From the NCBI GenBank assembly GCA_016218705.1, contig JACRDC010000083.1:54620-118619 (forward strand): a stretch of DNA of 64,000 bases. Direction: 5' to 3'. Origin of the DNA: Desulfarculus sp. (GTDB lineage: Bacteria; Desulfobacterota; Desulfarculia; Desulfarculales; Desulfarculaceae). Of this stretch, positions 40,554 through 52,421 are shown piece by piece. The number at the start of each line of letters is the position of its first letter. Within the stretch, counting starts at the first letter, position 1. The translations under genes were made by a program, and so were the position numbers. The notes under the pieces are model-generated. The model was given only the letters and a program-made list of their open reading frames with translations, had not been told where the DNA came from and searched no databases.

Positions 40554-41081
40554 CTACGCCCTTGGCTTGACCTCGAAGCGGCACACGCGGTCACCGGTGC
40601 ACCAGCAGTCTATCTCCTTGACCTCGAAGTCCTGGCCGGTGAACTCCAGGAACAGGCCGTTGATGAACCCCTCGTCGTAGGTGCAGATGCTCTCGTTGGT
40701 CATGGGCAGGCCCGAGCAGTCCAGGTCCTCGGCCACGGTGAGTATGAAGTGCATCTTGTCCAGGTCGGCCTTTTCCAGGCGCAGGATGCCGATGTTCAAC
40801 TCGGCCAGGAGCTTTTGCACCTCCACCACGAACTGGTTGAAGTCGGTCCGCTGGGTCACCAGGTTCTTGTAGAACTGGCGCCCGGCCGACCGGCCGGCCT
40901 CGTAATATATGCGGTCGGCGGCCCGTGGCCCCAAGTCCCTGATGAGCACGTCGCGCAGGGTGAACTGCATCAGCCGGTAGACCGCCACGTTCATGCTGTT
41001 GCCCAGGTTGGGCCTACCCTCGGCGATGTCGCCCAACATGTCCCACGTGAACTTCAGGTCGTCCCTCTCCTCCTTGAACAT
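40554..41081 (-). CDS. V4R-domain-like sensory protein
   Basis: LRDVLIRDLGPRAADRIYYEAGRSAGRQFYKNL...CWCTGDRVCRFEV pattern of V4R proteins. Confidence 0.7.
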   Translation of the reverse strand: MFKEERDDLKFTWDMLGDIAEGRPNLGNSMNVAVYRLMQFTLRDVLIRDLGPRAADRIYYEAGRSAGRQFYKNLVTQRTDFNQFVVEVQKLLAELNIGILRLEKADLDKMHFILTVAEDLDCSGLPMTNESICTYDEGFINGLFLEFTGQDFEVKEIDCWCTGDRVCRFEVKPRA

Positions 41082-41099
41082 GGCGCGCCTCCTCCCAGG

Positions 41100-43484
41100 T
41101 TATTGCATCTCCGGCTGGCCCACGATCCTGTATTTCTGTCCCTGGCCCATCTTCTCCAGCAGGCCGTTGATCTCTTCCTTGAGCTCGATCATGCGCTCCT
41201 CGCGCCCCAGGGTCAGGCGGTTGAAGCGCTCCAGGTCCTCGACGTGTTGACGCACCTCCTCCTGCACCCGCTTGCGCTCGCTGATGTCCATCAGCCAACC
41301 CAGGATGCCCGGCTTACCCTCGAACTCGGTTTTCATGAAGGTGGCCAATATATCGCGCACCTCGCCCCGGGGCCCGCGCATGCGCACCTCCATTTCCGGC
41401 GCCACCTCCGCTTGCTCCAGGGCGCGCACCATGCGCTCACGGTCCTGGGGGTCAACGTAAATCTGCCGGGCTGGGTCGCCAAGGCGCGCGTTGACCAGCT
41501 CGCCGTAGCGGGGGTTGGCCAAGACGATCAGGCCCTCGGAGGAGATGGCCACTCCCAAGGGGCTGCTGTCCAGTATCCTTTGCAGCATCTGTTGGTTCTT
41601 GGCCAGGGCCGCTTCGGCCCGCTTGCGCTCGCTGATGTCGCGCACCGTGCCCACCGCGAACCACTCATGGTCCATCTGAAACGACGACAGGGTAACCTCG
41701 ACTGGAAATGCGCGCCCCTGGCGATCCAGGGCCTCGATTTCGGTGGTGGTGCCCAGCACCGGCCCCTGCCCGGTCTGGGCGAAACGGCGCAGTCCCTCCC
41801 TGGCCTTTTCCCTGTACTGGGGGGGCGTGGCCATTCCATGGAAGTCCAGGCCCATGGCCTCGCTGGCCGTGTAGCCGAAGAGCCTCTCCGCCGCCGGGTT
41901 GAAGAAGACCACTCGGCCGGCGCTATCCAGCATCACCAGGGCATCCTCCACCGCCTGGCTCATGGCCTTGATCTTGCGTTCGCTGGCCAGGTACTCCAGC
42001 TCGGCCAGCTTGCGTTGGGTGATGTCCAGGATGAAGCCGTCGTAAAACAATTGGCCATCGGGCTGCGGGTTGGGCGCGGCGGTCAGATTGACCCATTTCT
42101 CCTGGCCGCCGGGCAGAAGGATGCGCCCCACCAGGTTGTGGCTGGTGCGGGTGGCGAAACTGTTGGCTATCTGGCGGTTGATCCTCTCCCGGTCCTCCGG
42201 GTGCCAGTTGAGCAGGCGCTTTTCCCTTATCACCTCCTCTGGCCCCACCCCAAAAAACTCCTGGCAGCGGGGGCTCAGGTAGGTGTATTCGCGGCCTCCA
42301 CCTTCGTCCACGCGCAATTGGATGATAACCCCCGGCACGTTGGCAGCCATGGTGGCGAAACGCCGCTCGGCGCGGGCGCGGTCTTCCACTTCCTTGCGCA
42401 AGCGCAGATTGAACCTGGCCAGGAACACGGCCAGCGAGCCCACGAAAAGCAGCACCGCCAAGGCCGCGACGCCCACCCATAGGAACGGGGCAAGGTCAAT
42501 CTTGGCTTCCGGGTCATAGGTCAGGCCCTCCAGCTTGAAGTCCCTGGCCACCAGCCCCAGGTCGGCGAAGGTCTCGGCCATGTGCCGCCAGCGTCCGGGG
42601 TTCATGTGCCCCATCTGGATCATCTCCGGCTGCAACAGCTCGCGCATGGCCGCCGCCTCGAAGCGCAGATGGTCCCGGGTCTTCTTGGCCGCGTGCTTGG
42701 CCAGGATGAGCTCGATGACCTCCTCGGGGTGGTCCATGGCGTATTGCCAACCGCGCAAGGTGGCCCGGCGGAAGGCCTTGACCCTCTCCGGGTTGTCCTT
42801 GATCTCCTGCTCCGAGGTGAACAGGCAGTCGCCGTAGAAATTGATGCCATAGGTGGCTGGGCGTATGATGGCCGCCGCCATGCCCTTCTTTTCCAGGTAA
42901 TAGGGCTCATTGGTCAGGTAGGCATTGATGGCGTCGGTCTTGCCGGTTATCAGGTCATCAATGTTGAAGCTGGTGGGCAGGCGGTGTATCTTCTCCAGCC
43001 TGACGCCTTCCTTCATGAACATGGCCAATAGCTCGGCGTCGCCCATGCCGGGCATCATCATCACCCGCTGGCCCAGCATGTCCTGGGGCGTGTTGATGCC
43101 CGAGGCCTTGCGCGCCAGCAGGATGGAAGGCGATTGCTGGAAGATCACCGCCAGGACCTTGACTGGCTTGCCCCGCAGCCTGGCCAGGAGCACCTCGTTG
43201 CTGGCCGCCCCGTACTGGGCACGGCCGGAGAGCACCTCCTCGATGGGATCGCGCCCCGGCCCCCCCTCCACCAGGGTTACGTCCAGGCCCGCCTCGCGGT
43301 AATAGCCGTTTTCCAGGGCGGCGTAATATCCGGCGAATTGGAACTGGTGCAGCCAGCGCAGTTGGACCACCACCTTTTCGCCGCCCCCGGAGTCGGCCAG
43401 GGCTCCGCTGGAGCAAAGAAGCAGCAACAGGACACCCAGCAGGCTTGGCAGCCATGGATACTGGCCATTCGGTTTGCTGGTCAT
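41100..43484 (-). CDS. NMT1/THI5-like substrate-binding domain fused to TM and three PAS domains, no kinase domain
   Basis: VVVQLRWLHQFQFAGYYAALENGYYREAGLDVTLVEGG; TM; repeated PAS/PAC; ends in a coiled coil. Confidence 0.88.
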   Translation of the reverse strand: MTSKPNGQYPWLPSLLGVLLLLLCSSGALADSGGGEKVVVQLRWLHQFQFAGYYAALENGYYREAGLDVTLVEGGPGRDPIEEVLSGRAQYGAASNEVLLARLRGKPVKVLAVIFQQSPSILLARKASGINTPQDMLGQRVMMMPGMGDAELLAMFMKEGVRLEKIHRLPTSFNIDDLITGKTDAINAYLTNEPYYLEKKGMAAAIIRPATYGINFYGDCLFTSEQEIKDNPERVKAFRRATLRGWQYAMDHPEEVIELILAKHAAKKTRDHLRFEAAAMRELLQPEMIQMGHMNPGRWRHMAETFADLGLVARDFKLEGLTYDPEAKIDLAPFLWVGVAALAVLLFVGSLAVFLARFNLRLRKEVEDRARAERRFATMAANVPGVIIQLRVDEGGGREYTYLSPRCQEFFGVGPEEVIREKRLLNWHPEDRERINRQIANSFATRTSHNLVGRILLPGGQEKWVNLTAAPNPQPDGQLFYDGFILDITQRKLAELEYLASERKIKAMSQAVEDALVMLDSAGRVVFFNPAAERLFGYTASEAMGLDFHGMATPPQYREKAREGLRRFAQTGQGPVLGTTTEIEALDRQGRAFPVEVTLSSFQMDHEWFAVGTVRDISERKRAEAALAKNQQMLQRILDSSPLGVAISSEGLIVLANPRYGELVNARLGDPARQIYVDPQDRERMVRALEQAEVAPEMEVRMRGPRGEVRDILATFMKTEFEGKPGILGWLMDISERKRVQEEVRQHVEDLERFNRLTLGREERMIELKEEINGLLEKMGQGQKYRIVGQPEMQ

Positions 43485-43608
43485 TTGCGCTCCCGGCCCG
43501 AAGAGTGATTAACCAAAAGGGCAAGCACTGTATTCAAAATAACCCCTCGGCCAAGTCCAAGTCTACCGAGACACCCACCCGGCCCCAGCCCTGCAACTCT
43601 CTAGCGTG

Positions 43609-46353
<2,745 letters not shown>

Positions 46354-46414
46354 ACTTGAACCATCAGCCAGGGGCAGGCGGGATGACGAATTAGATATTG
46401 TAATGATGCGGTGT

Positions 46415-48661
46415 CTAGGTGCCCTTTGTCTTCTGAAAAGCGGCCAGGGCGGTGAGATTTAGAAGGGTCAACAGCCCCAGACAGGCCCCGAAGCCCAGGC
46501 TGGGCACCAGAAGTAGGGGCCAAAAGGCACCCAGCACCCCGCCGGCCAGGTCCAGGCCGTAGAGCCCTCCGCCCAGGCGGGCCAGGCGGGCCGGGCCGGT
46601 GGCCAGTAGGCGCCCGGCCCGGCCGGCCAGGGCGAAGTAAGCCCCGGTCAGGGCGCCGTCCAGGGCGGCCAGGGCCAGCACCAGCACCTGGTAGCCCTTG
46701 CCCGGCGCGCCCAAGAGCGACAGCCAGTGGGCTACCCCCAGGGTGGCCAGGCAGCCCAGGGCCAGGGTCCAGTGCCCCAGGCCCAGCCAGGCCGAGGGCC
46801 GGGCCAGGGCCTCCAGGCGGGGGCCGGCCCAGAGCGCCGCTCCGCCCATGCCCAGCATGAAGGAGCCCAAGAGCAGGGCCAAGCCCAGATACAGCGAGCC
46901 GAAGGCCGACTGCCAGGCCATGGTCAACAGCAGGGACCAGGCCGTGGAGGTGCAGCCGGCCACCAGCAACCCCCAACCCAGGCTTAGGCGGGCCCGACCC
47001 ACGGTGGCCTTCCCACGGCGGGCACGCCAGGCCAGGAGCGCCCCCAGGGCCAGGAGCGGCAGGCCCAGGTGCCAGGCGCGCAGGCCGGCCAGGGCCTCGG
47101 CCAGGGCGCTACGTCCGCCCAGTTGCACCCCCCAGAGATGGGGGTCGTGCAAGAGGGCCAGGGGATGCAGGTCGCGGTTGGGCCGGTGGGGGCCGGTCAG
47201 CTCCAGGGTCTCCAGGAATTGGCGCCGGCGCCAGGGGTCCAGGCCCTGGTCCAGGAGGTCATCGCGCACGGCGTGGACCTGGGGCCAGTCCCGCTGGGCC
47301 AGGCGCTCCCGCCAAAGGGCCGGGTCCTCGCTCAGGGTTCCCTCCTGCTTGGCGCAGAACAACAACAGCTCAGGCCCCCAGAAGGGCAGCACCTGGGCGA
47401 AGGAGGCGCGGGCCGCCGCCAGCAGGCTGCCCATCTGGCGGGCCTGCAAACGCCCCAGGCCCTCGCCCGGGCCGGCCAGCGCCAGCACCGCCACGCCCTG
47501 GGGGGTGAGGGCGCGCTGCAGGGCGGCCAGCCCCTCCTGGGAGTAAAAGCGGTTGAGCTGCACCGTGGCCGGCGGGGGAAGGTCCAGCACCACCAAATCA
47601 AAGCGCCCCTTGGCCCGTTGCAGGAACAGCCGGCCGTCGCCGTGCACCACTTGCAGGTTGTCGGGCCCCGCGCCTGGGGTGGCATGGGCGCTCACGAAGT
47701 CCAAGAGCCAGGGGTCGGGCTCCACCGCCGTGACCCGCACCTGGCTGGAACTGGCCATCTGCATTGCCGCGCCCTGGGCCGCGCCGCCTATGAACAAAGC
47801 CTGCCGGGCCTGGGGCAGGGCCAACAGCGGCAGCAGGCCCAGACGCTCGCGGCGCTGGCTCTCGGGCCAGGAAAGGAACCACAGGCCGCTGGCGTGGAAG
47901 TCGGTCTGGCCGGCCTGGCGGGTGGCCATGAGCTGGGCGTAGGGCGTCTCGGCCAGGGCCACCATGGCCCGCCCCGGCCACTGGGCCTGGCGCAGGACGC
48001 GGTCCCAGGTGCCGGCCTGAACAAGGCCCGAGGCCAGCAGCAGCGCCCAGGCCAAGGCCAGCCAGCGTCCCGGCAGCGGGGAGACGGCCACGGCCACCCC
48101 GGCGGCCAGCAAGGCGGCCAAGAGCAGGATCATCAGGGGAGAGCAGGCGGGCACCAGAAGGGTGGCAAACAGCGCCCCGGCCAGGGCGGCTCCCAGGGCC
48201 TCCAGGCCGTAGACCCGGGCCAAGACGCCGCTGGGGGCGGACTCCGTGGACGGGACCACGGCCAGGAGCAGGGGAAAGGCCGCCCCGGCGGCCAGGCCGG
48301 CGGGCGCGAGCGCCAAAAGGCACGACAGCAGGGCGCGCCCCAGGCCGGCGGCCTCGCCGGGGTCGAAGCCCAGGATGACCGGCGCCAGGCGGGCCAGGAC
48401 CAGGCCCAGCAGCCCGCCCACCCCCGCCACCAGCAAGGCCGGCAGCGGCGAAACGGGCGCCAGGGGCAGGCGCGAGGCCAAAAGGCTGCCCAGGGCGCTG
48501 AGGCACAGCCAGCCGGCCAGGCTTAAGGCCAGGCTGAGCTCGTTGCCGCCGGCCAGCACCAACAGCTCGCGCAGGAGCACCACCTGGTTGAGGCCGGCCG
48601 TTAGCCCCAGGGCGCCAGCCGCCCAGGCCAGGCGGGGCTGGGCGGCGGCTGGCCGGGGCAT
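46415..48661 (-). CDS. multi-TM protein with internal spermidine synthase-like domain
   Basis: Central VTAVEPDPWLLDFV...LQVVHGDGRLFLQRAKGRFDLVVLDLPPP flanked by TM segments. Confidence 0.8.
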   Translation of the reverse strand: MPRPAAAQPRLAWAAGALGLTAGLNQVVLLRELLVLAGGNELSLALSLAGWLCLSALGSLLASRLPLAPVSPLPALLVAGVGGLLGLVLARLAPVILGFDPGEAAGLGRALLSCLLALAPAGLAAGAAFPLLLAVVPSTESAPSGVLARVYGLEALGAALAGALFATLLVPACSPLMILLLAALLAAGVAVAVSPLPGRWLALAWALLLASGLVQAGTWDRVLRQAQWPGRAMVALAETPYAQLMATRQAGQTDFHASGLWFLSWPESQRRERLGLLPLLALPQARQALFIGGAAQGAAMQMASSSQVRVTAVEPDPWLLDFVSAHATPGAGPDNLQVVHGDGRLFLQRAKGRFDLVVLDLPPPATVQLNRFYSQEGLAALQRALTPQGVAVLALAGPGEGLGRLQARQMGSLLAAARASFAQVLPFWGPELLLFCAKQEGTLSEDPALWRERLAQRDWPQVHAVRDDLLDQGLDPWRRRQFLETLELTGPHRPNRDLHPLALLHDPHLWGVQLGGRSALAEALAGLRAWHLGLPLLALGALLAWRARRGKATVGRARLSLGWGLLVAGCTSTAWSLLLTMAWQSAFGSLYLGLALLLGSFMLGMGGAALWAGPRLEALARPSAWLGLGHWTLALGCLATLGVAHWLSLLGAPGKGYQVLVLALAALDGALTGAYFALAGRAGRLLATGPARLARLGGGLYGLDLAGGVLGAFWPLLLVPSLGFGACLGLLTLLNLTALAAFQKTKGT

Positions 48662-48675
48662 TTAGCTGTTGCTCC

Positions 48676-50256
48676 CTAGGATTGGGCGGGGTCGGCCGGA
48701 GGGGCGGCCTGGGGCTGGTCCGAGCCGGGTTGATCAGGCTTGGGACGCCGGGGCCGGCGGTGCCGGCGCTTCTTGGCCGCTGGAGCCCCCTCGGCGGTGG
48801 ACGCCGGCTGCGAGGCCGGCGCGCCGGCCGTCTCGCCCGGGGGCGTGGCCTGGGGCTCTCCGCCCGGGCCAGCCGGCTCGCTCGCCTGACGCGGCCGGCG
48901 CGGGCGCTCGGCCGGCCGGTCAGCCTGACGCTCACCCCGGCGCTCGCCACGGCGGTCACCCCGGCGTTCGCCGCGGCGCTCTCCGTAACGCTCCGGCCCG
49001 GGCTCGCGGCGGCGGGGGCGGTAGACCGGGGCCTGGTCGGACAAGAAGCAGGAGTCGTCGGCCCAGGCCACGGGTATCTTGGCCCCCAGGTACTGCTCCA
49101 CGAAGGGCAGGTGGGTGGCGTACTCGTCGCAGCACAGGGTGATGGCCTTGCCCACGGCCCCGGCCCGGGCCGTGCGCCCCACCCGGTGCACGTAGTCCTC
49201 GGGGTCGGCGGGCACGTCGAAGTTGATGACGTGGCTGACGTCCTCCACGTGCAGGCCGCGGGCGGCCACGTTGGTGGCCACCAGGATCTTGAGCTCGTCG
49301 TTCTTGAAGCGCTCCATCAGGCTCAGGCGCTTGCGCTGGTCCAAGGAGCCGGAGATGCCCTCGGCGGGCAGGCCGTTTTCCTGCAGCTTGAAGGTCAGCC
49401 AGTCCACGGCGTAGCGGGTGTTGGTGAAGATCATCACCCGCGTCCAGGTCTCGCGCTTGAGCAGACCCAGCAGCAGGTTGAGCTTCTCCTTCTTGGAGCA
49501 ATGGTAGAGCTCCTGGGTGACCTGCTCCACGGTGCGCTGGTCCCGGGCCACCGCCAACTCGGCCGGCAGGTTCATGTACTCGTAGGTCAGCTCCATGACC
49601 CGGTAGTTGAGGGTGGCCGAGAAAAGCATGGACTGGCGCTGGTCATAGTTGGGCAGGCGCCGCAAAATCCAGCGCAGGTCGGCCACGAAGCCCATGTCGA
49701 ACAGGCGGTCGGCCTCGTCTATGACCAAGAAGCGCAGGCCCTTGGGGTCCAGCACCCGCTGCTTCATGTAGTCAATCAGCCGGCCCGGCGTGCCCACGAT
49801 GATGTCCACGCCCTCGCGCAGGGCCTTGGCCTGCTTGCCGTAGTCCACCCCTCCGAAGATGGCCACGATGTTCAGTTCCGTGTGACGGCCGATGGCCTGG
49901 GCGTCGTCGTGGATCTGCACGGCCAGCTCGCGGGTGGGGGCGATGATCAGGCAGGAGGGCACGCCTGGGCGGCGCCCCTCGTCGCGCAGGATGTGGCTCA
50001 TGATGGGCACCAGAAAGGCGGCCGTCTTGCCGGTGCCGGTCTGGGCCTGGCCGGCGATGTCGCGGCCAGCCAGCCCCAGGGGAATGGCCATCTCCTGGAT
50101 GGGCGTGCATTGAAAATAGCCGGAGTCGTGCAGGCCCCGCAGCAGGGGCTCGGGCAGGTCGAACTCGGCGAAGGATTTTCCGCTGGCCAGGGGCGCAGGC
50201 GCGCTTTCGGTGGGCGGCGGGGTCGGGCTTACAATATTGTCATTCATATGGACCAA
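48676..50256 (-). CDS. DEAD-box ATP-dependent RNA helicase with Arg-rich C-terminal tail
   Basis: [31 protein letters not shown]; tail [18 protein letters not shown]. Confidence 0.95.
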   Translation of the reverse strand: MVHMNDNIVSPTPPPTESAPAPLASGKSFAEFDLPEPLLRGLHDSGYFQCTPIQEMAIPLGLAGRDIAGQAQTGTGKTAAFLVPIMSHILRDEGRRPGVPSCLIIAPTRELAVQIHDDAQAIGRHTELNIVAIFGGVDYGKQAKALREGVDIIVGTPGRLIDYMKQRVLDPKGLRFLVIDEADRLFDMGFVADLRWILRRLPNYDQRQSMLFSATLNYRVMELTYEYMNLPAELAVARDQRTVEQVTQELYHCSKKEKLNLLLGLLKRETWTRVMIFTNTRYAVDWLTFKLQENGLPAEGISGSLDQRKRLSLMERFKNDELKILVATNVAARGLHVEDVSHVINFDVPADPEDYVHRVGRTARAGAVGKAITLCCDEYATHLPFVEQYLGAKIPVAWADDSCFLSDQAPVYRPRRREPGPERYGERRGERRGDRRGERRGERQADRPAERPRRPRQASEPAGPGGEPQATPPGETAGAPASQPASTAEGAPAAKKRRHRRPRRPKPDQPGSDQPQAAPPADPAQS

Positions 50257-50294
50257 CTATACCGCCCCGCCGCCAACCCGGCAACCACCGCCGG

Positions 50295-50732
50295 CTAGCG
50301 CAGGCGGGACTCCTTTTGGGAGCTGGGGGCCCGGCGCACCTTGCACAGCTCACCGCCCAGGCAATCAAAGGCCGGCGAGGTGTAGACCAGGGCGCCGTCC
50401 ATGAAGTAGACCCAGTGGGCGTCGGCCTTGGCATGGGTCCAGGCGATCTCGGCCAGGCCCAGGGTGGCCACGCCGGTCACGAAGCGGGGGATGGCCTCGC
50501 TGGGGCAGGTGGGTGTGTCGGGCACCATCTGATACTGCCAGACCTCGTAGTCGGCGTCGTGACCCTTGAAGCGCACGTAGTCCACCCGCTCGGGCTGGCC
50601 GATGGTGCGGCTCACCTGGGGCTTGCTCATGCCCACCTGCAGCTTGGCGAACTGGTCCTTGGAGGAGGCCACGCAACCGGTGGCCAAGAGCAATCCCGAG
50701 ATCAAGACGGCGGCAAGCAATTTCCTAGACAT
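50295..50732 (-). CDS. small lipoprotein (SmpA/OmlA-like)
   Basis: LLLATGC lipobox; KLQVGMSKPQVSRTIGQPERVD. Confidence 0.65.
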   Translation of the reverse strand: MSRKLLAAVLISGLLLATGCVASSKDQFAKLQVGMSKPQVSRTIGQPERVDYVRFKGHDADYEVWQYQMVPDTPTCPSEAIPRFVTGVATLGLAEIAWTHAKADAHWVYFMDGALVYTSPAFDCLGGELCKVRRAPSSQKESRLR

Positions 50733-51864
50733 GTCCCAAGCTCCTTGACAATGGTTCCACGCGGCCGGCGGCTGTTCCGCGCTGCCCCGACAGCGCCGCC
50801 CGCACCTTGATGAGTTCAGCCACGATGCTAATGGCTATTTCCTCCGGCGTCTCGGCGCCGATGTCCAGCCCGATGGGCGAGTGCACGGCGGCCAAGCGCT
50901 CCGGGCCGAAGCCTTCCTCCTCCAGGGCCTGGTAGATCAACTGGCGCTTGCGGCGCGAGCCGATCATGCCCACGTAGGCCGCCGGCAGGCCCAGGGCCTG
51001 GGCCAGGACCTCCTTATCGTGCAGGTGCCCCCGGGTGACGATCACCACATAGGACTGGGGGCCGATGTCCAGCCCCTGAAAGACCCCGGCGAAGCCGCGC
51101 ACCAGCACGTGATCGGCCATGGCGAAGCGGCGGGCGTCGGCGAATTCCGGGCGGTCGTCAATCACCACCAGATCGAAGCCGGCCAGCTTCACCAGGGGGG
51201 CCAGGCACAACGAGATGTGCCCACCTCCACATATATATACCACCGGTTGCACGATTATGGGCTCAAGAAAATAATTTTCCCGCCCGCCGGCCACGCTGCC
51301 CGCCCAGAGCCAGGGCCGGCCCTTGGGGAACATACCATCAATGTTGCTTAGCAATTCACCTGGGGGCCGCCAATGGCCGTCCTTGGGGGGCCACAAAAGC
51401 CCGCCGCCTTGCCACAGAAAGCGGCGCCCGGCCAGGCCGGAGAGCGGCCCCGGGCTGAGCCGGGTGGCCATGAGCGCGCCGCCACCGCCGGCCGTGGCCT
51501 GGCGGGCCGCCGCGGCGGCCAGGCCCCAGAACTCCAGGGCGCCGGGGTCGGCGGGAGTCTGGGGCTCCAGGTACACCTGTAACTGGCCGCCGCAGATCAT
51601 CTGGCTTTGGGCGGCATCCTGGCCGCTCAGGTGAAACTCCAGGAACTGGGCGCGCCCGTGGCCCAGGGCCTGGCCGGCGGCCTCCATGACCTGGGCCTCC
51701 AAAAGCCCGCCACCGATGGTGCCCCAGATGCCGCCGTCCTCCAGCACCAGAAAGCTGGTGCCCACCGAGCGCGGCGCCGAGCCCATCTGTCCCACGATGG
51801 TGGCCAGGCACAGGCGCCGGCCCGCGGCCAACTCCTGTTGTATTTTGCTGAATAAATCCTGCAT
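50725..51864 (-). CDS. XdhC/CoxI-family protein
   Basis: LATIVGQMGSAPRSVGTSFLV, YICGGGHISLCLAPLVKLAGFDLVVIDDRPEFA, GMIGSRRKRQ. Confidence 0.92.
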   Translation of the reverse strand: MQDLFSKIQQELAAGRRLCLATIVGQMGSAPRSVGTSFLVLEDGGIWGTIGGGLLEAQVMEAAGQALGHGRAQFLEFHLSGQDAAQSQMICGGQLQVYLEPQTPADPGALEFWGLAAAAARQATAGGGGALMATRLSPGPLSGLAGRRFLWQGGGLLWPPKDGHWRPPGELLSNIDGMFPKGRPWLWAGSVAGGRENYFLEPIIVQPVVYICGGGHISLCLAPLVKLAGFDLVVIDDRPEFADARRFAMADHVLVRGFAGVFQGLDIGPQSYVVIVTRGHLHDKEVLAQALGLPAAYVGMIGSRRKRQLIYQALEEEGFGPERLAAVHSPIGLDIGAETPEEIAISIVAELIKVRAALSGQRGTAAGRVEPLSRSLGHV

Positions 51865-51916
51865 GCCGGCAGTTATACCCCCGGCGCCGCCCTGGCGCCA
51901 GGGTGGGAAGGGGCCT

Positions 51917-52381
51917 TTAGACCTGGGCCTGGGTGGGGCGGGAGCGCACCACCATCACCGAGCAGGGGCAGCGTCGCACGGCCTTGGCGGCCACGGAGCC
52001 GAAAAAGACCTCGGCCAGGCCCGAGAGCCCCGTGGCCCCCACCACCAAGAGGTCCACCCCGCGCTGGCCCACCAGGTTGATGAGCTCCCGGCTGGGGTCG
52101 CCCTCCAGGACCACGGCCTCGGCCCTGAGACCCTGGGCCTGGTCCAGATAGCGGGTCTGAATCTCGCGCTGGGCCGAGTCGCTTAGGTCCTGACGCAGTT
52201 GCATGGTCATCTGGCTGACCGTCAGGTCGTCCAGCAGCGGACTGGGAGTTATAAGGGGCGGTATGACGTGCGCCACCAACAGCCTGGCGCCGGTCTGGCG
52301 GGCCAGGTCCAGGGCGGTGTCAAAGGCGGCCAAGGCCCCGGGCGAAAAGTCGGTGGCCACGGCGATGAGCTTGTAGTCCAT
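51917..52381 (-). CDS. universal stress protein
   Basis: IAVATDFSPGALAAFDTALDLA, DLLVVGATGLSGLAEVFFGSVAAKAVRRCPCSVMVVR. Confidence 0.93.
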   Translation of the reverse strand: MDYKLIAVATDFSPGALAAFDTALDLARQTGARLLVAHVIPPLITPSPLLDDLTVSQMTMQLRQDLSDSAQREIQTRYLDQAQGLRAEAVVLEGDPSRELINLVGQRGVDLLVVGATGLSGLAEVFFGSVAAKAVRRCPCSVMVVRSRPTQAQV

Positions 52382-52421
52382 GGGCCTCTCCCCCTGGGGT
52401 CCGCGCCCGCGCCCCGCCGCC

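Noticed and set aside
43449-43470. CCATGGATACTGG similar to the hexaloop apex
   Set aside because: Lies in the coding start of the NMT1-PAS gene and lacks a significant stem; chance match.
48930-49000. Direct nucleotide repeat in the helicase gene as a separate element
   Set aside because: It encodes the [17 protein letters not shown] tail, a common low-complexity RNA-binding extension of DEAD-box proteins.
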